A DNA stretch of 64,000 bases from Nocardia nova (GTDB taxonomy: Bacteria > Actinomycetota > Actinomycetes > Mycobacteriales > Mycobacteriaceae), in NCBI RefSeq assembly GCF_002933465.1, contig NZ_PSZE01000012.1:107328-171327 (forward strand). Reading direction: 5' to 3'. Below are positions 14,970 through 22,259 of this stretch, in pieces (position 1 is the stretch's first letter; each line of letters starts with the position of its first letter). The notes beneath the pieces were generated by a model. That model was not told the DNA's origin. It was given only the letters and a program-made list of their open reading frames with translations, and did not search any database. A program made the translations under genes and the position numbers.

Positions 14970-15962
14970 GTGCGTTTCGGCATCTTCATTCCGCAGGGCT
15001 GGCGGCTGGATCTGGTCGGCATCGAACCGGGGGCGCAGTGGGGTGTGATGCGGGAGCTGGCGCAGCGGGCCGACGCCGCGGAAGTCTGGGAATCGCTGTG
15101 GGTCTACGACCACTTCCACACCGTGCCGGTTCCCACCGAGGAAGCGACACACGAGGCGTGGACGCTCATGTCGGCATTCGCCGCCACCACGTCGCGCATC
15201 CGGCTGGGGCAGATGTGCACGGCGATCAGCTACCGGAACCCGGCCTACCTCGCCAAGGTGGCCGCGACCGTGGATCTCGTATCGGGCGGACGGGTGGAGA
15301 TGGGTATCGGCGGCGGCTGGTACGAGCACGAGTGGCGCGCCTACGGTTACGGATTCCCTTCCGCGGGTGAGCGTTTGGGCCGGCTGGACGAGGGTGTGCA
15401 GATCTTCCGTCAGGCGTGGACCACCGGCACCGCCACCCTCGACGGCAAGTACTACCGGGTCGACGGTGCCCGGGTGTATCCGTTGCCGCTCCAGCGGGGC
15501 GGCATTCCGATCTGGATCGCGGGTGGCGGTGAGAAGGTCACGCTGCGCATCGCCGCGAAATACGCGCAGTACACCAACTTCGCGGGCGATCCCGAGACCT
15601 TCACCCACAAATCCGAGCTGCTGCGCGCGCACTGCGCCTCCGTCGGAACCGATTTCGATTCGATCACCCGCAGCTCCAACTTCAACACCGTGATCGGCGC
15701 CACCGAGGCCGAGGTGCGCGAACGGCTGGACGCACTCGCCTCGCGGCTCGCTCCCGCGCTCGGGTCCGACGCCGCGCAGGACTGGGTCACCAAGCTCTGC
15801 GCTGATTCCCCTGCGGTCGGCACACCGGAACAGATCGTCGAAAACCTGTCCCGGGTCCGCGATCTGGGCTTGTCGTACGCGATCCACAACTTCCCCGAAT
15901 CGGCATACGACCTCTCCGGTGTGGAGTTGTTCGAGCGTGCGGTGATTCCCGCGCTGCGATGA
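14970..15962 (+). CDS. LLM-class F420-dependent oxidoreductase
   Basis: The 330-residue protein has the luciferase-like monooxygenase barrel: MRFGIFIPQG at the first strand, ESLWVYDHFH, RIRLGQMCTAISYRNPAYLAKVAATVDLVSGGR, MGIGGGWYEHEWRAYGY and IPIWIAGGGEKVTLRIAA. The pattern is typical of actinobacterial F420-using enzymes. GAGGAGG eight bases before GTG 14970 fixes the start; the frame is open 66 bases upstream without a better site. The substrate is unknown. Confidence 0.85.
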   Translation: MRFGIFIPQGWRLDLVGIEPGAQWGVMRELAQRADAAEVWESLWVYDHFHTVPVPTEEATHEAWTLMSAFAATTSRIRLGQMCTAISYRNPAYLAKVAATVDLVSGGRVEMGIGGGWYEHEWRAYGYGFPSAGERLGRLDEGVQIFRQAWTTGTATLDGKYYRVDGARVYPLPLQRGGIPIWIAGGGEKVTLRIAAKYAQYTNFAGDPETFTHKSELLRAHCASVGTDFDSITRSSNFNTVIGATEAEVRERLDALASRLAPALGSDAAQDWVTKLCADSPAVGTPEQIVENLSRVRDLGLSYAIHNFPESAYDLSGVELFERAVIPALR

Positions 15963-15972
15963 ACCGATGCCC

Positions 15973-16143
15973 TCAGTCGCCGCGCGCGTCCTCCGGTGAC
16001 CAGAACGCTCGCATACCGGTGATCCGCGCGTCCTCGTCGAAGGTCATCACATCGATCGGTTCGATCGTCGTTGTGCGGGAGCCGGTTTCGGTGACCACCC
16101 GCGGGACATCCGAAGCCGCCACCACCAGGAAAGGGATAGTCAT
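15973..16143 (-). pseudogene. C-terminal remnant of a SnoaL/NTF2-like isomerase
   Basis: The 56-residue frame reads VVTETGSRTTTIEPIDVMTF then DEDARITGMRAFWSPEDA. That is the last two strands of a SnoaL-type steroid-isomerase-like protein (usual length about 130). The N-terminal half is missing; upstream the frame runs into the fRMsr promoter region. It ends 10 bases after the LLM stop, convergent. It could be expressed from ATG 16143 but is unlikely to fold alone. Confidence 0.6.
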
Positions 16144-16170
16144 GAACCACCGCATGCGCGCAGGTGCCGC

Positions 16171-16659
16171 ATGAGCGCCGCCGACGACCACGCGGACGAC
16201 GAACGCTACCGAGAACTCGCGGCATCGGCCCGGGGGCTCCTGGCGGGGGAACACGACCGGATCGCCAACGCCGCCAATCTGTCCGCGCTCGTCTATCACG
16301 GTCTTCCCGACCTGAACTGGGTGGGATTCTATTTCTACGACGGGAGAGAGCTGGTGGTCGGCCCCTTCCAGGGCCGCCCGGCATGTGTGCGGATCGGGCT
16401 GGATCGCGGTGTCTGCGGTGCGGCGGCGCGGACTCGCCGGACGCAACGCGTCGCCGATGTACACGCGGTGCCCGACCATATCGCCTGCGATCCGCTGAGC
16501 AGATCCGAATTGGTGGTGCCGCTGGTGTCCGAGGGCACGCTGCTCGGCGTCTTCGATCTGGACAGTCCCGAACTCGACCGATTCGGTCCGGTCGATCAGC
16601 GGGGCCTGGAGGAGATCGCGTCGATCTATCTCGCCTCGGTCGCGCAGGGGAGGAACTGA
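16171..16659 (+). CDS. msrC: Free methionine-(R)-sulfoxide reductase, GAF type
   Basis: The 162-residue GAF protein has LNWVGFYFYDGRELVVGPFQG and the three cysteines of fRMsr at residues 72 (ACVRIGLDRGVC), 82 and 106 (DHIACDP). Their spacing of 10 and 24 equals that of the E. coli enzyme. LVVPLVSEGTLLGVFDLDSP follows. The enzyme reduces free L-methionine-(R)-S-oxide, normally with thioredoxin. It starts at ATG 16171. Confidence 0.9.
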   Translation: MSAADDHADDERYRELAASARGLLAGEHDRIANAANLSALVYHGLPDLNWVGFYFYDGRELVVGPFQGRPACVRIGLDRGVCGAAARTRRTQRVADVHAVPDHIACDPLSRSELVVPLVSEGTLLGVFDLDSPELDRFGPVDQRGLEEIASIYLASVAQGRN

Positions 16660-16733
16660 GCCGACGTCCGGCTCGAAGTCGCAGTGCCGCAACCGAATCG
16701 AGGGCGCGTTGGGGGGTCGGCGTAGCCGGTCGG

Positions 16734-16982
16734 CTACGAGGCCGCCTGCATCGCCGACCGGAAAGCCTGGGGGTTCGGCCGGCCCAACGTCCACCTGGCC
16801 GCCGCCAGCGCCTCCGCACACGATGCCTTCAGGCGTGGATGCTGGGGGCGGGGATAGCCGGCGGCGTCGACTTCTGCCCGCAGACCCACGATTCGACGTT
16901 CCAGCAGGCGTGCGTCCGCGGTCTTCAGCCCGCGCCGCGCAGATGTCAACGCGGTCAACACTCTGCGCTGGAGATCGTCCAT
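16734..16982 (-). CDS. Small hypothetical helical protein (82 aa)
   Basis: AGGAGG eight bases before ATG 16982 is a near-ideal ribosome site. The peptide begins MDDLQRRVLTALTSARRGLK and goes on with two more predicted helices (DARLLERRIVGLRAEVDAAG, SCAEALAAARWTLG), with many Arg and Ala. No family is recognised. A 14-base direct repeat 50-80 bases upstream (17033-17060) could serve its control. Confidence 0.55.
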   Translation of the reverse strand: MDDLQRRVLTALTSARRGLKTADARLLERRIVGLRAEVDAAGYPRPQHPRLKASCAEALAAARWTLGRPNPQAFRSAMQAAS

Positions 16983-17295
16983 ACAGCACACCTCCTGTGG
17001 TGATGGGCCCTCGGCGGTGACGAGGTTCGTTCCGAGTGCGGATTGTCGAGTGCGGATTGTCGAGTGGTACCCCAACGACGCGCCGCGAAAACGGCGGCCC
17101 CGCCCGGGGCGCAATGAGGCAAACGGCTTGTACCGGAAGGACATTCGTCCTACGCGGCGGCAGGCTTGCCGGGACGAGGTTTGCCGCGGCGGGCAGCGGG
17201 GCACTCGAAGACTGGTCGTCATAGCTCGGCCCCGCTTTGGCCGGGGCGGTATGCCGGCGGTGAAGTTGACTCATCGCGTCGGATCGAGGTCCGTT
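16983..17295. other. Intergenic region with a 14-bp tandem repeat
   Basis: This is the divergent promoter region between the small minus-strand gene and the GAF gene. The only structure seen is the 14-bp direct repeat at 17033-17060. An in-frame ATG at 17248 offers a longer GAF start, but there is no coding need for it. Confidence 0.5.
17033..17060. repeat. 14-bp direct repeat, two full copies plus partial
   Basis: CGAGTGCGGATTGT occurs at 17033-17046 and again at 17047-17060, followed by the first six bases of a third copy. It lies in the divergent promoter region between 16982 and 17296, in the right place for a regulator bound as a direct-repeat dimer. Confidence 0.75.
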
Positions 17296-17781
17296 ATGCA
17301 CAGTGACCCACCCGGTCGCACCGGTGCGTCGCCTGTGTCGGCGGCCGGAGTCGCCGCATTGTTGCGTGCCCTGCCCGGCTCACCGATGGCCGGGGTGACC
17401 GCGCACGGCGGAACGGTGCTCGAGATCGTCGCGGCGACGACGCAACGCGCGCGCATGGTCGAGGAGGCTCAGCTGCTCCACCCCGACAGCCCTGCCAGAG
17501 ACGTTGCGGCGACCGGCGTGCCGATCGTGATCACCGATCTCGCCGGCAGTTCGCGCTGGCCGGGGTGCGGCGCGGAACTGAGGTTGTGGGGAGTGCGGGC
17601 GGTGCAGTGCCAGCCGCTGTCCGACGACGACGGTGCGGTGGTCGGAGTGCTGAGCATCTACACCCCCGCCGCGAACGTGCTCACCGAAGAACTCGCCGAC
17701 GCACTGCACCCGGTGTGCCGTTGTGCCACCGACCTGTTGCAGATCCGGCGCCGCAATCCACCGCGGCTGCGGCGGGACTGA
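17296..17781 (+). CDS. GAF domain protein
   Basis: The 161-residue product has a single GAF-like domain: a strand with GTVLEIVAATTQRARMVEEAQ, VPIVITDLAGSSRWPG, then WGVRAVQCQPLSDDDGAVVGVLSIYTP, the standard GAF core, and a final helix. There is no ANTAR or kinase domain, so it is probably a small sensor or a lone ligand-binding unit. Cys residues in PGCGAE and VCRCATD might bind metal or sense redox, as inference. The start at ATG 17296 is not certain. Confidence 0.65.
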   Translation: MHSDPPGRTGASPVSAAGVAALLRALPGSPMAGVTAHGGTVLEIVAATTQRARMVEEAQLLHPDSPARDVAATGVPIVITDLAGSSRWPGCGAELRLWGVRAVQCQPLSDDDGAVVGVLSIYTPAANVLTEELADALHPVCRCATDLLQIRRRNPPRLRRD

Positions 17782-17916
17782 CGCCGCTACGTCCCGACGC
17801 GGGCGGTGTGGTCGCCGTCACTCGAACACCTCACCGCCGGGGAGCCGCCGTCGGTGATTTCCGGGCCCTCATTAGCATCGACGTGGCGTACCCGTCGAGG
17901 AAACCGAGGACCTGCG

Positions 17917-19407
17917 TTGACTACCGAACAACTTGACCGCTGGAACGCCCAGGAAGCCGCCGCGGAGGCGATGATCCCGATCATCGGCACGTTGTATCGG
18001 GCGAAGGGTGTGACGGTCCTGCTGCACAGCCGGTCGCTGGTGAACCGGTCGGTGATCAGCATTCTGCGGACACACCGGTTCGCCCGCCAGATCGAGGGCG
18101 ACGAGCTGTCGGTGGACGAGACGCTCCCGTTCCTGCGCGTCCTGGAGGAACTGGATCTCGGCCCGTGCAAGATCGATCTCGGTCAGCTGGTCGTGGCCTA
18201 TCGCGCCGATGATCGCGGGCTCTCGGTTCGTGAGTTCACCGAGGTGGTTCTGGCCGAGGTGATCGGCGGCAACAAGGCGCAGGCGCCGGGTCCGCGCGAT
18301 GTCGTGCTGTACGGCTTCGGCCGGATCGGCCGGCTGGTCACCCGTCTGCTCATCGAGAAGGTCGGCTCCGGCAATGGGCTGAACCTGCGTGCGGTGGTGG
18401 TTCGCCGCGGCGGCGACGGTGATCTGGCCAAGCGCGCGTCGCTGCTGCGCCGGGATTCGGTGCACGGGCACTTCAACGGCACCATCAAGGTCGACGCCGA
18501 CAACGACACGATCATCGCCAACGGAAACGTCATCAAGTTCATCTACAGCGACGATCCGACGACGATCGACTACACCGAATACGGAATCGACGACGCGATC
18601 CTGATCGACAACACCGGTAAGTGGCGCGATCGCGACGGGCTGTCGCAGCATCTGCGCCCCGGCATCGCGAAGGTGGTCCTCACCGCGCCCGGTAAGGGCG
18701 ACGTCCCGAATATCGTGCACGGCGTCAACCACCGCGATCTGGATCTGACGCAGCGGATCTTCTCGTGCGCCTCCTGCACCACCAACGCGATCGTGCCGCC
18801 GCTCAAGGCCATGGACGACGAATTCGGCATCACCCGCGGCCACGTGGAAACCGTGCACTCGTTCACCAACGATCAGAATCTGCTGGACAACTATCACAAG
18901 GCCGACCGCCGCGGCCGCTCCGCGCCGTTCAATCTGGTTCTGACCGAAACCGGCGCCGCCTCCGCCGTCGCCAAGGCGATGCCGGACTTCAAGGCCAAGA
19001 TCACCGGTAACTCGATTCGTGTCCCCACCCCGGATGTGTCCGTCGCCATCCTGAACCTGCAACTCGAGCGGGAGACGACGAAGTCCGAGGTGCTCGCGTA
19101 CCTGCGGCAGGTGTCGCTCGCCGGCCCGCTGAGCCGCAATCTCGACTACATCGCCGCATCCGACGTGGTCTCCAGCGATTTCATCGGCTCCCGCGCGGCC
19201 TCGATCATCGATGCCAACGCCACCATCGTCGATGGCGACACCGCGATCCTGTACTGCTGGTACGACAACGAATTCGGTTATTCGTCCCAGGTGGTCCGGA
19301 CGGTGCAGTACATCTCGGGTATCGAGTACCCCACCTACCCGCAGTTCGCGGATCGGTCGCAGGATGCCGCCGATGTGCGCGCACTCGTCGCGGTCGAGGC
19401 GGGGTAG
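17917..19407 (+). CDS. gap: Glyceraldehyde-3-phosphate dehydrogenase, long (GapB-like) form
   Basis: The 496-residue protein has about 125 N-terminal residues (RWNAQEAAAEAMIPIIGTLY onward) before the usual GAPDH body, which starts at VVLYGFGRIGRLV. Catalytic Cys287 is in SCASCTTNA, and the partner His follows in HVETVHSFTNDQNLLDN. The C terminus has WYDNEFGYSSQVVRT. The extended form is known in corynebacteria and relatives (GapB), where it works mainly in gluconeogenesis; that role is inferred here. TTG 17917 is chosen for GAGGA six bases upstream. Confidence 0.9.
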   Translation: MTTEQLDRWNAQEAAAEAMIPIIGTLYRAKGVTVLLHSRSLVNRSVISILRTHRFARQIEGDELSVDETLPFLRVLEELDLGPCKIDLGQLVVAYRADDRGLSVREFTEVVLAEVIGGNKAQAPGPRDVVLYGFGRIGRLVTRLLIEKVGSGNGLNLRAVVVRRGGDGDLAKRASLLRRDSVHGHFNGTIKVDADNDTIIANGNVIKFIYSDDPTTIDYTEYGIDDAILIDNTGKWRDRDGLSQHLRPGIAKVVLTAPGKGDVPNIVHGVNHRDLDLTQRIFSCASCTTNAIVPPLKAMDDEFGITRGHVETVHSFTNDQNLLDNYHKADRRGRSAPFNLVLTETGAASAVAKAMPDFKAKITGNSIRVPTPDVSVAILNLQLERETTKSEVLAYLRQVSLAGPLSRNLDYIAASDVVSSDFIGSRAASIIDANATIVDGDTAILYCWYDNEFGYSSQVVRTVQYISGIEYPTYPQFADRSQDAADVRALVAVEAG

Positions 19408-19417
19408 CCGCGCCCGT

Positions 19418-19954
19418 TCAGTGGGTGAGGACGACCTTGACGACGACCACCGTCGTCGCGACGGCGGTCAGCAGGAGTGCCGAGAGGACGGTCGAGCGGC
19501 CGGGTCTGGCGCCTTTGAGCCGTTCGATGACGAAGACGATGCCGCCGATGCGGACGAGCATCGCCACCTCGGCGACGATCTGTGCGGTGTGGGGTGCGAG
19601 CCAGTCGACGGCGGCGCATGCCAGGATGATCGACGGCAGCACCGCGGAGCTGAGAATCGGCATCGAATCGCGCAGTTCCTCCCACCGCTGCTGCGGCGTG
19701 AGCGGGCGGTTCTCCCGCACGCCCTGGCCGACGCCCTCGGCGAAGGTGTGCGCGACGAAGGTGGACAGCGCGGTGCCGACGACCACGAGGATTCCGACGT
19801 GCTCCGCGGTGGTGGTCACCGGGATCAGCGCGGCGAGGACGAGGATGTTGCCGTAGACGTAGGCGCTGATCCGGCTGGCGGCATTGTTGCGGTCCAGCGG
19901 ATCGCGCCGGGAGAACAGGGGGCCGTGAAGTAGTGCGTCGCGGCTGCCGTCCAT
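19418..19954 (-). CDS. Membrane protein, four to five TM segments, unknown function
   Basis: The 178-residue protein has hydrophobic stretches at NILVLAALIPVTT, GILVVVGTALSTFVAHTF, SSAVLPSIILACAAVDWL, VAMLVRIGGIVFVIERL and STVLSALLLTAVATTVVVVKVV. GGGAGA precedes ATG 19954. It lacks known transporter motifs. It ends 10 bases from the GAPDH stop (convergent), and the IS982-like element begins 77 bases upstream of its start. Confidence 0.65.
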   Translation of the reverse strand: MDGSRDALLHGPLFSRRDPLDRNNAASRISAYVYGNILVLAALIPVTTTAEHVGILVVVGTALSTFVAHTFAEGVGQGVRENRPLTPQQRWEELRDSMPILSSAVLPSIILACAAVDWLAPHTAQIVAEVAMLVRIGGIVFVIERLKGARPGRSTVLSALLLTAVATTVVVVKVVLTH

Positions 19955-20030
19955 GAGTCTCCCGTTCTGATCGTCTGGTGCGAGGCCTCGGGGCGGGCAC
20001 GGGTGGGGCGGGTGGGCCGCCGCGAACAAC

Positions 20031-20051
20031 CCTAGATGAGTCATTCCGATG
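20031..20051. repeat. Left terminal inverted repeat of the IS982-like element
   Basis: CCTAGATGAGTCATTCC, followed by GATG, matches the inverted copy at 21688-21709. It is five bases from the transposase stop codon at 20056. Confidence 0.65.
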
Positions 20052-20055
20052 TTGA

Positions 20056-20949
20056 TCAGTGGTCGTAGGCGATCAGGGATCGTGTGACCGGTTGTCCGGT
20101 CTTGTGGTTGTGCCAGATCGCCGCAGCCAGCGCGAGGACGCGCTGAGCGACGCGAACGGCGACGCCCTCGAAGGTCCGGCCGCCGTGCTGTTCCAGGTCA
20201 AGCTGGCCTTTGAGGGTGTCGTTCACCGACTCGATCAGTTGTCGCACCGACTTCAGTGGGGACTCGCCTTTGCGGTGTTTCTCCCGCTTGAATGCTGGCC
20301 GCAGCAGCGCTGCGCCGCGTAAGGCCAGATCGGCCTCGAACTCCTTGGAGGCGAAGCCCTTGTCTGCGATCAGCAGCAGGCCGGGCCGGTCGGTGACCGC
20401 CTCCGGTTCGCGGTCGAGCATGGCCGTCAGTACCTCACGCTCGTCCAGCTTCGGGTTCGCCAGAGCCCACAGAATCGGCATCCCGGTGGGGGTGCACACC
20501 AGATACAGCCGCAAGCCCCAGAAGAACCGGGAGTGGGAGGCGCAGTACCCGTAGCTGGCCCAGCCGGCCATGTCCGACCGTTTCACCGTGGGCCGTGAGC
20601 GTCCGCACTCGACCGGGGTGGAGTCGATGATCCAGTGGTTGTCGAACCAGAAGTCGGTGTCCGTTGCCATGATCCGGATCACCCGTTTGATCAGCGGCAG
20701 CGCGGCCCTCAGCCGCTTGTTCCACCCTGGCTGCTTCGGTATGTAGGGGAACATCGCGCCCTGGCGGGAGCGGACGAATCGCAGCCACCTCGACTCCGAC
20801 GCGAAGCCCAGCATCGCCTGTGCCACGGCGAGGCAGACGAGCTCGGAGTCCGTCAACTGTGGCGGGCGGCCCAGCCATCGGGGATCTCCGATCTCGTCGT
20901 CAATCCTCACGTACAGTGCGGTGAGCAGGGTGTCCAGATCGCTTGTCAC
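20056..20949 (-). CDS. IS982-family DDE transposase
   Basis: The 297-residue protein is full length for IS982. It shows LTDSELVCLAVAQAMLGF, the acidic triad at Asp109 (IIDSTPVECGRSRP), Asp196 (LLIADKGFASKEF) and Glu240 (RQLIESVNDTLKGQLDLE), and the C-terminal LAAAIWHNHKTGQPVTRSL. It starts at GTG 20949. The frame is intact and all catalytic residues are present, so it may be active. Transposase and passenger share a strand and are separated by 58 bases. Confidence 0.92.
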   Translation of the reverse strand: MTSDLDTLLTALYVRIDDEIGDPRWLGRPPQLTDSELVCLAVAQAMLGFASESRWLRFVRSRQGAMFPYIPKQPGWNKRLRAALPLIKRVIRIMATDTDFWFDNHWIIDSTPVECGRSRPTVKRSDMAGWASYGYCASHSRFFWGLRLYLVCTPTGMPILWALANPKLDEREVLTAMLDREPEAVTDRPGLLLIADKGFASKEFEADLALRGAALLRPAFKREKHRKGESPLKSVRQLIESVNDTLKGQLDLEQHGGRTFEGVAVRVAQRVLALAAAIWHNHKTGQPVTRSLIAYDH

Positions 20950-21007
20950 AGAACGATCTTGGATGCCGTGCCTGCGCTCCCGGACGCGGGCCTCAGCAGA
21001 AGCCCGT

Positions 21008-21556
21008 TCAGAGGTGAGTGGCGGGAAGCGGTTCCACATCAAACGGGCGGGGCCCGAAAATGCTGACGGATCGCTCACGCACCAGCGGTAGTGCCTGACG
21101 GAGGTCTGCGCCGAGGTAGTGCAGGGAGTCGAGAGCGCGCGACTCCCAGATGGGGAACTCCCCGTCCGTGTTGCGTGACGCGGTGTTCCACAACAAGGCA
21201 TCGCCGTTCTCGCTCCACGCGAAGACCTCCAGGGTGGCAGCCAGGGACCAGTGGCCGTCCGGTTCCACCATCCAGTCGAACGCTTCGGTCTCTCCGTCTC
21301 GATAGCTCGCGCGAAATCGCTTCGTGAGCTGGGTGCCCCGACCGTGCAAGCCGTCGGCGCATCCCGAACGGACTGGCGGGTAAACCAGCCACAACCCGAA
21401 GGCGCGTCCCCACCCCGCATGGCGAACGAACGCACTATAGGAAGCGGGAAACCCCTCGCCGTCTGCGAAGCGGTATCCATAGAGCGCCTCGAAGTCGATG
21501 TGCTCGATCGTCGGTGAACCCGGAAGACGCAGGTCGGCTATTGAATCGCTGATCAT
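21008..21556 (-). CDS. SMI1/KNR4 (SUKH) family protein
   Basis: The 182-residue protein has the SUKH pattern GEGFPASYSAFVRHAGWGR, then FGLWLVYPPV, RYRDGETEAFDWMVEPDG and LEVFAWSENGDALLWNT. SUKH proteins are often immunity factors against polymorphic toxins. No toxin gene lies next to it. It lies inside the inverted repeats of the IS982-like element, so it may be a captured, moving immunity-like gene. Start ATG 21556 is supported by the protein beginning; the frame is open further upstream. Confidence 0.75.
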   Translation of the reverse strand: MISDSIADLRLPGSPTIEHIDFEALYGYRFADGEGFPASYSAFVRHAGWGRAFGLWLVYPPVRSGCADGLHGRGTQLTKRFRASYRDGETEAFDWMVEPDGHWSLAATLEVFAWSENGDALLWNTASRNTDGEFPIWESRALDSLHYLGADLRQALPLVRERSVSIFGPRPFDVEPLPATHL

Positions 21557-21687
21557 GTCGTGGATGCTAGCGGTCGCACAGGACCGGACTGCCGCAAACT
21601 TCCTCAACTCAGTAGACCAGGACAGGACGGCGGATGACCCTCTCGAAGCGCACGATGACCATGAGTGCGTACAAGGCACACCGCCAG

Positions 21688-21709
21688 CATTAGGAATAAC
21701 TCGTCTAGG
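21688..21709. repeat. Right terminal inverted repeat of the IS982-like element
   Basis: Read on the minus strand this is CCTAGACGAGTTATTCC then TAATG, matching the left end (20031-20051) with two differences in 17. It is 131 bases upstream of the SMI1 gene start. Confidence 0.6.
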
Positions 21710-21831
21710 ACATCGGTGACCGACCCACCTGGCGGTGCGGCGCGTTCGTCTGGTTTGCTCTGGCAGAGCACGGCATTCGGGCCCGGCGCGTGCGTGAGTG
21801 CCCGGCGACAGGTGGAACGCGAGGTCAGGTG

Positions 21832-22230
21832 ATGGGGTTCGGGGACGGCGGTCCGGCGGGGGAGCCGCGCGGCGTGACCGGGGTGGTCCAGTGGGTGGGT
21901 GTGCTGTGGGGTGCGCTGGCGGCTGTGCTCACCGCACCGGTGGCCGCGGCGGGGGTGGCGAGCGTCTATCGGTTCCCGATTCCGTTCGGTGAGTACGCCG
22001 AAGGACTTCGCGAGGCGGTGAACGCCGCGCTGGCCGCGGTGTTCTATCTCGTGATGGGCGGCGGCATGCTGCTGGCCGTGCTCGGTGGTGCGGCGGGGTT
22101 GATGATCGTGCGCGCGCACGGCCGGCGGCTCGGGCGCTCGCTGGCGCTCACCTTCGCGGCGGGGTTCGGGCTGGCGGCGGTGGGCGCGTTCGCGCTCGCC
22201 CTGTTCGAGCACGTCATCGGCCCGTGGTGA
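21832..22230 (+). CDS. Small membrane protein, three TM segments
   Basis: The 132-residue protein has hydrophobic segments at VQWVGVLWGALAAVLTAPV, AALAAVFYLVMGGGMLLAVL and LTFAAGFGLAAVGAFALALF. GAGGT seven bases before ATG 21832 supports the start. No known motif is present. It is convergent with the acyl-CoA ligase gene, 29 bases apart. Confidence 0.6.
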   Translation: MGFGDGGPAGEPRGVTGVVQWVGVLWGALAAVLTAPVAAAGVASVYRFPIPFGEYAEGLREAVNAALAAVFYLVMGGGMLLAVLGGAAGLMIVRAHGRRLGRSLALTFAAGFGLAAVGAFALALFEHVIGPW

Positions 22231-22259
22231 GCGAGCGCCGTGGTGACCGCCGGGTCCGG

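Larger units (their letters stand above)
20031..21709 (-). mobile_element. IS982-family element carrying an SMI1/KNR4 passenger gene
   Basis: Bases 20031-20047 (CCTAGATGAGTCATTCC) reappear as the reverse complement at 21693-21709 (CCTAGACGAGTTATTCC), 15 of 17 identical. Between them lie an IS982-type transposase and an SMI1/KNR4 family gene, both on the minus strand, and no other gene. The left repeat ends eight bases from the transposase stop, as expected for an IS end. The element would be 1.68 kb, long for IS982 (about 1.0 kb), the excess being the passenger. No target duplication was recognised, so exact ends need checking against another copy. Confidence 0.65.
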
